A program made the translations under genes and the position numbers. From the NCBI GenBank assembly GCA_030673995.1, contig DAOUYU010000013.1, forward strand, positions 1-16,191: a stretch of DNA of 16,191 bases, written 5' to 3'. The notes beneath the pieces are model-generated. The model was not told the origin of the DNA, did no database searches, and worked only from the letters and a program-made list of their open reading frames with translations. This stretch comes from Candidatus Aminicenantota bacterium (GTDB lineage: Bacteria > Acidobacteriota > Aminicenantia > Aminicenantales > Aminicenantaceae). This document shows positions 7,817 through 13,852 of this stretch, piece by piece (positions within the stretch are counted from its first letter, which is position 1; each line of letters begins with the position of its first letter).

Positions 7817-8068
7817 CCTGGATTATTCACGGGCCGAGATTGCTGCAGCGGCGAGGTAGCAGCCCATGAAGCTGTAGTGAACTACTGCGAATGGGTTGCA
7901 ACGAAGCCGATGCGGTGAGATCGGCTCGCCCAGAGGGTAAAAAATGCCGATAGAAGAGAGAAGAACTGAAAAAAAGGCAATCCCCTTGAACCACTGAAAA
8001 AGCTAAATAATGTGCTTATTTCAAGGATGTTGATTATAAGTATCGGCAGTTTTTATGAATAATTCAGG
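7817..8068 (+). repeat. Intergenic inverted-repeat element, copy 3 (252 bp)
   Basis: It spans CCTGGATTATTCA (7817-7829) to TGAATAATTCAGG (8056-8068) in the gap between the divergent HD-GYP and sigma-factor genes. It has the clearest fold of the set. GCAGCCCAT pairs with ATGGGTTGC and has an inner GTAG/CTAC stem. A separate hairpin AGCCGAT/ATCGGCT follows. The flanking GGGCCGAG and CTCGCCC can pair with a one-base bulge to close the block. The subterminal pair is TAAAAAATGCCGAT (7938-7951) and ATCGGCAGTTTTTA (8042-8055), with CCTTGAA/TTCAAGG nested between them. Confidence 0.88.
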
Positions 8069-8069
8069 C

Positions 8070-8098
8070 TTGTCATCCCACCTCTATGCCTTTATAAT
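8070..8098 (+). promoter_or_regulatory. Predicted sigma-factor gene promoter, TTGTCA-17-TATAAT
   Basis: The -35 TTGTCA (8070-8075, five of six to consensus) and the -10 TATAAT (8093-8098, perfect) are separated by the ideal 17 bp. The expected transcription start is near 8105, leaving a leader of about 5 nt before the ATG at 8110, too short for a Shine-Dalgarno site. The -35 begins two bases after the right end of repeat copy 3. It resembles a housekeeping promoter, so the gene need not depend on its own product. Confidence 0.75.
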
Positions 8099-8109
8099 GA
8101 GTTAAATCC

Positions 8110-8610
8110 ATGGGAAAAAATAAAAAAGAAATAGATCTAGAAGAAATTCACACCAAGTACAGGCCTATCGTCAGCTTCAGAGTTAGAAAATCCCTGGGTT
8201 CTTTCACACCAGATTGGGAAGATGTCGTTAACGAGATCATCATCAATGTTATAGAAAAGATAAAGAAAGGGGAGTTTAGAGGCGAATCTTCGATAGGAAC
8301 ATTCATTTACACTATAACCAGCCGGAGGATCATCGATCACATCAGGCAAAAGAGTAAAGTTTTAAAACACGCCCCTGAACCAGTTGCCTATCCTGATCCT
8401 CATTTACAGGTCGAAAACAAAGAAAGGGCTGAGTTAATGACAGAAGCAATACAAAAATTAAAGCCAAAATACAGAGAAGTCCTTTATCTTTATTATTATA
8501 AAGAGCTTTCAAGAGAGGAAGTCGCTCAAAAATTAGGCATCACTTCCCGCCGAGTCAGCGAGCGTGTGAACTACTCTCAAAAACTTCTGAAAAAATTAAT
8601 AACAAAATGA
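8110..8610 (+). CDS. ECF-type RNA polymerase sigma factor (sigma-70 family)
   Basis: This 166-residue cytoplasmic protein has the two-domain layout of extracytoplasmic-function sigma factors, which direct RNA polymerase to a special promoter set. Region 2 covers about residues 8-80: DWEDVVNEI for the core-binding helix, then FRGESSIGTFIYTITSRRIIDHIR for the -10 recognition helices. A charged linker follows. Region 4 is at about 108-165, with LKPKYREVLYLYYYKELS and the helix-turn-helix EVAQKLGITSRRVSERV for -35 recognition. The ATG at 8110 is the only plausible start; a stop lies just upstream in frame. No ribosome-binding site is present, consistent with a near-leaderless message. The zinc-finger membrane protein 68 nt downstream is its likely anti-sigma factor. 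Which ECF group it belongs to cannot be told by eye. Confidence 0.92.
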   Translation: MGKNKKEIDLEEIHTKYRPIVSFRVRKSLGSFTPDWEDVVNEIIINVIEKIKKGEFRGESSIGTFIYTITSRRIIDHIRQKSKVLKHAPEPVAYPDPHLQVENKERAELMTEAIQKLKPKYREVLYLYYYKELSREEVAQKLGITSRRVSERVNYSQKLLKKLITK

Positions 8611-8678
8611 CTTTTTTTTCAGCTTTTGGTTTTCTCATGCGACTAAATTTATGATTTCAATGAGAAAGGAAGGATGCC

Positions 8679-9347
8679 ATGAAAAAATGCAATTTTAAAG
8701 TTCTAATCGATGATTATTTATTTAATAGATTAGATGAAGATAAAAAGGAAGAATTTGAGGAGCACTATTTTAACTGTCCCTCTTGCTTTGAAAAAATGGC
8801 GGAAAGAAACGAACTTATTGCCGTCGTCAAGAGTAAAGGGCAAACAATATTTAAAGACGAATATATCGCCGAAGCAGCAAAAGGAGAAACATGGCTTGAA
8901 AAAATCACTTCCTTCCTCACCCCCAGACAGTGGGCTCTTTCTACGGTTTCGGCAGTTTTACTTCTCGTTGCCATCTTCTATGTTATCCCTAATTTAAAAA
9001 CAACGACACCTCAATTTTATATAAATGAAGACGCTTTTACTGTTAGAACAGCAGATAATAAAATAACCCTCATCTCGCCTATTATTGACATGAAAACAGT
9101 TCAATCAAAGTTCGAATGGGTAAAGTTAGATAGAGAAGATGTTGAATACAAAGTCTACATCTATAATAATGGTGACATGTTGTGGTCTGAGACAACCAAA
9201 GAAAATTTCATCGTTCTGCCGGAAGAAGTTAAATTGCTCATGACAGCAGGTGAAAAATATTCCTGGCAGGTAAAGGCTTTCTCTCCCGAAGGAACCATTA
9301 TCTCTATCTCTGGCAAGGTTCGATTCAAAATTCATAAAGGCGAATAG
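8679..9347 (+). CDS. Membrane-anchored zinc-finger anti-sigma factor
   Basis: The 222-residue protein has the layout of a zinc-binding anti-sigma (zf-HC2/ZAS) protein. A cytoplasmic N-terminal domain of about 80 residues carries C4 and the HxxxCxxC motif at H29, C33 and C36. One membrane span follows at about 85-105 (ALSTVSAVLLLVAIFYVIP). The C-terminal 115 residues would lie outside the membrane. By family, the N-terminal domain holds the partner sigma factor until a signal releases it. The outer domain looks beta-rich, with FEW, YKVYIYN, LW, GEKYSWQVKA and KVRFKI spaced as in fibronectin-III-like folds. That fold call is my inference, and the signal sensed is unknown. The start ATG at 8679 has AAAGGAAGG 5 nt upstream, a strong ribosome-binding site in contrast to the sigma gene before it. 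The gene converges on ricT with a 13-nt gap and no visible terminator. Confidence 0.85.
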   Translation: MKKCNFKVLIDDYLFNRLDEDKKEEFEEHYFNCPSCFEKMAERNELIAVVKSKGQTIFKDEYIAEAAKGETWLEKITSFLTPRQWALSTVSAVLLLVAIFYVIPNLKTTTPQFYINEDAFTVRTADNKITLISPIIDMKTVQSKFEWVKLDREDVEYKVYIYNNGDMLWSETTKENFIVLPEEVKLLMTAGEKYSWQVKAFSPEGTIISISGKVRFKIHKGE

Positions 9348-9360
9348 ATCCCATTTTATC

Positions 9361-10041
9361 TTAATCCTCTTCCACTTTTTCTTCTTCTGTATACATTCGG
9401 CCTCTACTCTCGTCTTCGAAAGCCAAACAACACATCAAACGGCCACACAATCCGGAAATCTTTGTCGGATTAATGGCAATCTTCTGTTTTTTTGCTTTTT
9501 GGATGGTCACAGGCTCAAAGCTTTTCATGAAACTGCAACAGCAGAGAACCCGGCCGCAGACTCCAAGTCCCCCTATCATTTTTGCTTCATCCCTGACTCC
9601 TACCTGACGCATCTCGATGCGCATCTTGAATTCCTTAGCCAGGTCCTTCACAAGCTGTCTGAAATCAATACGACCATCAGCCGTATAGTAAAATATGCCC
9701 TTTTTCTCGTCAAAGAAATACCGAACCATGACCAATTTCATGGGTAGATTTCGTTCTTTAATCATCTTCAAGCAAAAATCAAAGGCTTTCTTCTCTTTCT
9801 TTTCGAGCCATTTGAATTTGTTCTTATCATCTTCGGTCGCATTCCGTATGACTTTAACCGCGTCCTTTACAGATTTTGGATGACTGCAAATTTTGCTCGA
9901 AGTATCTACAACTACGGCCAAATCGCCCCCCAACTCAGATTCAATAATACAGATATCTCCCCTCTTTAAATCCTCTTTTCCTTTTTTGGCGCGTAAAACC
10001 TTACCTGATCTCTCGGAAAGCACACAGACAATCTCAGACAT
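9361..10041 (-). CDS. ricT: RicT/YaaT-like PSP1-domain protein
   Basis: This 226-residue protein is a PSP1 C-terminal domain protein related to Bacillus subtilis RicT (YaaT). RicT forms the iron-sulfur-containing Ric (Y-) complex that helps RNase Y process certain mRNAs. The diagnostic cysteine cluster is visible near the C-terminus: GVCGRVLCCCSF (C162, C167-169) and GLCGRLMCC (C199, C204, C205). GDICIIE and the YYFDEKKGIFYYTADGR-like segment (about 107-124) are typical of the PSP1 domain. Its start overlaps the end of holB by 8 nt, reproducing the holB-yaaT order known from Firmicutes and supporting both calls. AAGGAA just upstream, within holB, fits as the ribosome-binding site. The RicA and RicF partners are not in the window, so the role in this organism is inferred. 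Confidence 0.88.
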   Translation of the reverse strand: MSEIVCVLSERSGKVLRAKKGKEDLKRGDICIIESELGGDLAVVVDTSSKICSHPKSVKDAVKVIRNATEDDKNKFKWLEKKEKKAFDFCLKMIKERNLPMKLVMVRYFFDEKKGIFYYTADGRIDFRQLVKDLAKEFKMRIEMRQVGVRDEAKMIGGLGVCGRVLCCCSFMKSFEPVTIQKAKKQKIAINPTKISGLCGRLMCCLAFEDESRGRMYTEEEKVEED

Positions 10042-11038
10042 ATTCCCATTCCTTATAATTTGAAAAAAATGAACTAAAGAGTAAATTCACATTAAGATTT
10101 TTTTGAAAACCTGATATTACATAATCTATTTTCTCAAGACAATGGATTATCCACTCAAGGCTCAACAGACGTTCGATTTTACTGATTTCTTCCCTATAGT
10201 CAGGATTTATCAGGAGGCTAACGTCGCTCTTCTCTTTAACGAGGATTAAATCACGACAGAAAGATGACAGAATTTCTAAAACCTGTTCCCACTCTTCTTT
10301 GACAAGAGCTCTTTGAGAAAAAGGATAATTCCTCAAAAAGAAAGCCATATTCCCCTTTCCTATTAGAGAAAGGAAAAGCTGCCAGGCTCGTTTTCTTCGA
10401 TCCTCAACTTCTTCCCACTCCAAACTCAAGGCGTTCCTTAAATTTCCCCGAACCAGGAGAGAGATAATCTTGGCTTTTTCACTCTCATATCCCTTCTCCA
10501 CTAATATTTTTTCTATGTCTTCTCTGGAAACGGGGGAAAAATTTAAGATCTGACATCTCGACTTTATCGTCGGAATAATCAAAAAAGGATTATGTGTAAT
10601 GAGTATAATATGAGAAAAAAGAGGAGGTTCTTCCAGTATTTTCAGGAGAGAATTTGCTGCTTCTCCTGTCATTTTTTCAGCTTCAACAACGATGAAAGCT
10701 CTTTTCCTTCCCACCATAGGCTTCAGGTAAGCTATATGACGCAGGTTTCTCATCTGTTCAATCTTGATCTTGTTCTTTTCGGGGTGAATCTCCAGAACAT
10801 CAGGAAAATTCCCTGTGTGAATCGCCCTGCATGAAGCACAGATTTCACAGGCATCATCTTTTTTCTGCTCACAGTTCATGGCTTTAGCCAGCACCAAAGC
10901 CAATTCTTTCTTGCCAACTCCCTCCTGTCCGCAGAAAAGAATAGAATTGGGAACTTTTTCTCTCTGGAGAGCTTTACACATGATCTTCTTTACCCGGTCG
11001 TTGCCTACAATGTCTTTAAAGGCCATATCCTCTTCCAT
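10034..11038 (-). CDS. holB: DNA polymerase III delta' subunit (clamp loader)
   Basis: Delta' is part of the clamp-loader complex that places the sliding clamp on DNA during replication. The 334-residue protein opens with AFKDIVGNDRV, then a P-loop-like GQEGVGKK (37-44). A zinc-binding set follows at C56, C64, C67 and C70. The collar-side motifs are NSLLKILEEPP and IIPTIKSRCQ, where SRC is the conserved arginine-finger-type signature. The P-loop lacks the usual Thr/Ser after the Lys, as is common in delta' subunits that do not hydrolyse ATP. The start is uncertain between ATG 11038 and the in-frame ATG 11026, which gives MAFKDIVG. The second has GGAAG about 5 nt upstream, while the first has no clear ribosome-binding site but begins 6 nt after a small ORF. 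The gene overlaps ricT and lies downstream of uvrA on the same strand. Confidence 0.92.
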   Translation of the reverse strand: MEEDMAFKDIVGNDRVKKIMCKALQREKVPNSILFCGQEGVGKKELALVLAKAMNCEQKKDDACEICASCRAIHTGNFPDVLEIHPEKNKIKIEQMRNLRHIAYLKPMVGRKRAFIVVEAEKMTGEAANSLLKILEEPPLFSHIILITHNPFLIIPTIKSRCQILNFSPVSREDIEKILVEKGYESEKAKIISLLVRGNLRNALSLEWEEVEDRRKRAWQLFLSLIGKGNMAFFLRNYPFSQRALVKEEWEQVLEILSSFCRDLILVKEKSDVSLLINPDYREEISKIERLLSLEWIIHCLEKIDYVISGFQKNLNVNLLFSSFFSNYKEWEYV

Positions 11039-11044
11039 AGACAG

Positions 11045-11164
11045 TTAAGAATTCATAATCAGCCATAAAAAAGGATAAAGGAAAATACTTTTACTAAATT
11101 TCCCTGAATGATTCTTTTCCTCATTATGCTTCCCTTTAAAATGTATTTCTTTCTTTGTAGCCAT
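11045..11164 (-). CDS. Possible small ORF (39 aa) between uvrA and holB
   Basis: On the minus strand, an ATG at 11164 opens a 39-codon frame ending in TAA at 11045-11047, 6 nt before the first possible holB start. AAGGTGA lies about 6-7 nt upstream of the ATG, a good ribosome-binding site, but that site is half of a perfect 6-bp hairpin (ACCTTA/TAAGGT at 11173-11187). The peptide is Lys/His-rich for about 25 residues, beginning MATKKEIHFKG, then hydrophobic (SIFLYPFLWLIM). I recognise no family. Spacing and the ribosome-binding site favour a real gene; its size and A+T-rich composition are consistent with chance. Confidence 0.35.
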   Translation of the reverse strand: MATKKEIHFKGKHNEEKNHSGKFSKSIFLYPFLWLIMNS

Positions 11165-11186
11165 CAGCAATCACCTTATGGTAAGG

Positions 11187-13694
11187 TTAACTATTCTTTA
11201 AGGCCTTCTTCAAGAATTGACCTGTAAACGATCTTTCTTCCTCTGCAACTACCTCAGGAACTCCCTGGGCAACAATCCAGCCTCCTTTCTCACCTCCCTC
11301 CGGACCCAAATCTATAATATAATCGCAAAATTTAATAACATCAAGGTTATGCTCGATAATGACCATCGTGTTGCCCAATCTGACAAGCTCGGAAAGAACT
11401 TCCAAAAGCTTTCGGACATCATCAAAATGGAGTCCTGTAGTGGGCTCATCCAGAAAATACAGGGTCTTGCCCGTATCTTTCCGACCCAGCTCCTTGGTCA
11501 GCTTGATTCGCTGTGCTTCTCCTCCTGATAGAGTGGGGGCTGGCTGACCTAATCTGATGTAACCTAAGCCCACCTTCTTCAATATGCCCAGCTTCCTCTT
11601 CAGAACAGGATGAGCCTTTAAATATCCGTATGCTTCATCTACAGTCATGTCCAGGTAATCTGCAATATTTTTTTCTTTATAACGGACGGAAAGGGTCTCC
11701 GTGTTGTAGCGCTTACCTCCACAACGGTCACAGGTAACAAAAACATCCGGCAAAAAATGCATCTCTATCTTCTTTACTCCTGCACCCCGGCATTCCTCAC
11801 ACCGCCCTCCGGAAAGATTGAAACTGAACCGACTGGCCGAATACCCCCTCATCCTTGACTCCGGAGAACGGGAAAAGAGCTGCCTCAAAGGAGTAAAGAG
11901 CCCTGTATAAGTGGCCGGATTAGACCGAGGAGTGCGTCCGATCGCTTTTTGATCAACAGAGATGACCTTGTTAATCTGTTCAACTCCCAGAATAGCCTTG
12001 TGTTTTCCAGCCTTTTGTTTAGCCTTATAGTATATATTTAAAAGACTTTTGTAGAGAATATCGTAGACAAGGGTACTTTTGCCTGAACCCGAGACACCGG
12101 TTACGGCTGTCATGACTGAGAGAGGGATTCGAACGTCGATATTTTTCAAATTATGTTCTTCCGCTTTTAAAACCTCAAGCCAGGCTTTTGGCTTTCTCCG
12201 CTTCAAAGGAACAGAAATACTTCTGTCCCCTCTTAAATATTGAGAGGTCAAAGAGTGAGAAGAAGAAAGGATGCGCTCTAAATTCCCTTCGGTCACTTTA
12301 TGCCCCCCTCCCTCTCCGGCACCCGGGCCTAAATCAAGGATGAAATCAGCCGAGCGAATAGTCTGCTCATCGTGTTCTACGACGATGATGGAATTTCCAT
12401 GGTCTCTCATGTCTCTCAAAAAAGATATCAAACGTCTGTTATCTCTCTGATGGAGACCGATGGTTGGCTCATCCAGGACATAGAGTATGCCCCTCAGGCG
12501 GGCACCGACCTGGGCAGCCAGACGAAGGCGTCGCGCTTCTCCTCCCGAAAGAGAAGCAGTCGTCCGGGACAGCTGGATATAGGGCATCCCAAGTTCGACC
12601 ATTGTCTTAAGGCGAGAAAGAATTTCCTTTTGTATTCTCGAAGCGATCATCTCCTCGGAAGGAGAAAAACCAAGAGAAGAAGAAAGTTTTTCGATCAAAT
12701 GACCTGATGGAAGAGAGCTCAACTCATAAATATTTTTACTTCCGACCTTAACAGCCAGGCTTTCCTTCTTCAGCCTGCTTCCTCCACAAAAGGAACAGAT
12801 CTCGTCTGTAAGCTCCACTTCTCCCCGCTTATCCAGCACAGTCTCAAAGCCAAGTCCATGGCAGCGAGGGCAGGCCCCGTAGGGGCTGTTAAACGAAAAA
12901 TTTCTTGGCTCAAGCTCCGGGAGGCTTATCTCACAAAAAGGACAGAGAAGGCTTAAAGAATAATAATTTTCGCCCCCCCCTTTCTTTATCACCAGAAGAT
13001 CGCCTCCGGAGAGCTCCAGAGCTTTGTCCACAGCCTCCTCAAGTCTTCTCTTCGAGGGAAAGGAAATATTAATCTCATCGATCCAGATGTCGATGTTGTG
13101 CTTTTTTGTCTTCTCCAGGAAAATATCTTCCTCCAGTTCTCTGAATTCACCATCCACACGAGCCCGAAGAAAACCTTTTTTCCTCATCTTCTCGAACAGA
13201 CGGAGGTATTCCCCTTTACGTCCTTTCACTACCGGGGAAAGAACTTTAATCTGTTCACCGGAATAAGAATCAAAAATCCTTTTTAATATCTGCTCGGCAG
13301 TTTGAGAGCTCACTCTTCTTCCGCAGCGAGGACAGTGAGGGTTTCCCACCCGGGCATAGAGAAGCCTTAAAAAATCATATATTTCTGTCACCGTACCGAC
13401 CGTGGACCGGGGATGAGAAGAAATTGTCCTCTGATCAATGGAAATCGAAGGCGAAATACCCTCGATCGACTCCATTTCTGGTTTTTCCATCTGTTCGATA
13501 TACTGACGGGCATAAGCTGAGAGGCATTCAATGTAGCGGCGCTGTCCCTCTGCATAAAGAGTGTCAAATGCAAGAGAGGATTTTCCAGAGCCGCTCGGCC
13601 CGGTAACAACGATTAATTTGTTGCGGGGCAGGCTCACATCGATCTTCTTGAGATTATGCTGGGCCGCACTCTTTACTCTTATCATATCTAACAT
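11187..13694 (-). CDS. uvrA: UvrABC excinuclease subunit A, compact form lacking the insertion domain
   Basis: UvrA is the dimeric ATPase that finds bulky DNA damage and loads UvrB in nucleotide excision repair. Both ABC modules are intact. Walker A sites are GPSGSGKSS at 32-40 and GVSGSGKST at 533-541. LSGGE signatures lie at 382-386 and 723-727, and Walker B regions end LDEPT at about 408-411 and 748-752. Zinc modules are at C251/254/275/278 and C632/635/655/658, with further CxxC pairs at 121/124 and 300/303. The UvrB-binding region (about 120-240, with PVVKGRKGEY) is present. The protein has 835 residues against 940 in E. coli. The shortfall maps almost wholly between CHGLG (about 279-282) and the CxxC at 300, where the insertion domain normally sits. 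The ATG at 13694 has its -10 box 8 nt upstream and no ribosome-binding site. It is divergent from mrfA. Confidence 0.95.
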   Translation of the reverse strand: MLDMIRVKSAAQHNLKKIDVSLPRNKLIVVTGPSGSGKSSLAFDTLYAEGQRRYIECLSAYARQYIEQMEKPEMESIEGISPSISIDQRTISSHPRSTVGTVTEIYDFLRLLYARVGNPHCPRCGRRVSSQTAEQILKRIFDSYSGEQIKVLSPVVKGRKGEYLRLFEKMRKKGFLRARVDGEFRELEEDIFLEKTKKHNIDIWIDEINISFPSKRRLEEAVDKALELSGGDLLVIKKGGGENYYSLSLLCPFCEISLPELEPRNFSFNSPYGACPRCHGLGFETVLDKRGEVELTDEICSFCGGSRLKKESLAVKVGSKNIYELSSLPSGHLIEKLSSSLGFSPSEEMIASRIQKEILSRLKTMVELGMPYIQLSRTTASLSGGEARRLRLAAQVGARLRGILYVLDEPTIGLHQRDNRRLISFLRDMRDHGNSIIVVEHDEQTIRSADFILDLGPGAGEGGGHKVTEGNLERILSSSHSLTSQYLRGDRSISVPLKRRKPKAWLEVLKAEEHNLKNIDVRIPLSVMTAVTGVSGSGKSTLVYDILYKSLLNIYYKAKQKAGKHKAILGVEQINKVISVDQKAIGRTPRSNPATYTGLFTPLRQLFSRSPESRMRGYSASRFSFNLSGGRCEECRGAGVKKIEMHFLPDVFVTCDRCGGKRYNTETLSVRYKEKNIADYLDMTVDEAYGYLKAHPVLKRKLGILKKVGLGYIRLGQPAPTLSGGEAQRIKLTKELGRKDTGKTLYFLDEPTTGLHFDDVRKLLEVLSELVRLGNTMVIIEHNLDVIKFCDYIIDLGPEGGEKGGWIVAQGVPEVVAEEERSFTGQFLKKALKNS

Positions 13695-13702
13695 AATGGT
13701 CT

Positions 13703-13731
13703 ATTTTAGCATAACAAGTGAGCGGGGTCAG
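13703..13731 (-). promoter_or_regulatory. Predicted uvrA promoter, CTGACC-17-TAAAAT
   Basis: On the minus strand, the -35 CTGACC (13726-13731, four of six) and the -10 TAAAAT (13703-13708, five of six) are 17 bp apart. The predicted transcription start at about 13696 lies 2 nt before the uvrA ATG, so the message would be effectively leaderless. The -35 sits in a GGGGTCAGGCC stretch that is inverted relative to the -35 of mrfA. I see no LexA-type operator. Confidence 0.5.
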
Positions 13732-13800
13732 GCCTTGCTTTTTATTTGCCTAAAACGAATTTAATAAAAGAGCAGCTAGCCTGGATTATTCGTTGACCCC
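13724..13800. repeat. GGGGTCA / TGACCCC inverted pair and repeat fragment in the uvrA-mrfA divergent region
   Basis: GGGGTCA (13724-13730) and TGACCCC (13794-13800) are inverted copies facing the two divergent genes. Between them, at 13778-13791, is TAGCCTGGATTATTC, identical to the left boundary of repeat copy 1, after which similarity stops. GGGGTCAGGCCTTGC followed by a T-run resembles one arm of common bacterial REP-like repeats. The region looks like remnants of two repeat types fused at a promoter. Confidence 0.55.
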
Positions 13801-13822
13801 TTCTTTATAAAAATAATATTAT
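13793..13822 (+). promoter_or_regulatory. Predicted mrfA promoter, TTGACC-18-TATTAT
   Basis: The -35 TTGACC (13793-13798) and the -10 TATTAT (13817-13822) each match consensus at five of six positions, with an 18-bp spacer. Transcription would begin near 13829, giving a leader of about 24 nt that contains AGGA (13840-13843), 9 nt before the ATG. The -35 begins two bases after the repeat fragment ends. Confidence 0.6.
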
Positions 13823-13852
13823 AGGATTATCAAAGAATCAGGATAAAAAAAC

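Noticed and set aside
7817..7940. tRNA or known small RNA (three hairpins with a closing stem)
   Set aside because: There is no anticodon-arm geometry, TTCGA-type T-loop or CCA end, and I recognise no known RNA family.
1558..8068. CRISPR array as an explanation for the repeated sequences
   Set aside because: The units are about 250 bp, kilobases apart with genes between, and lack regular short repeat-spacer spacing.
12798..12850. Frameshift or assembly gap as the cause of the short UvrA
   Set aside because: The frame runs uninterrupted through the junction and all zinc and signature motifs on both sides are intact.
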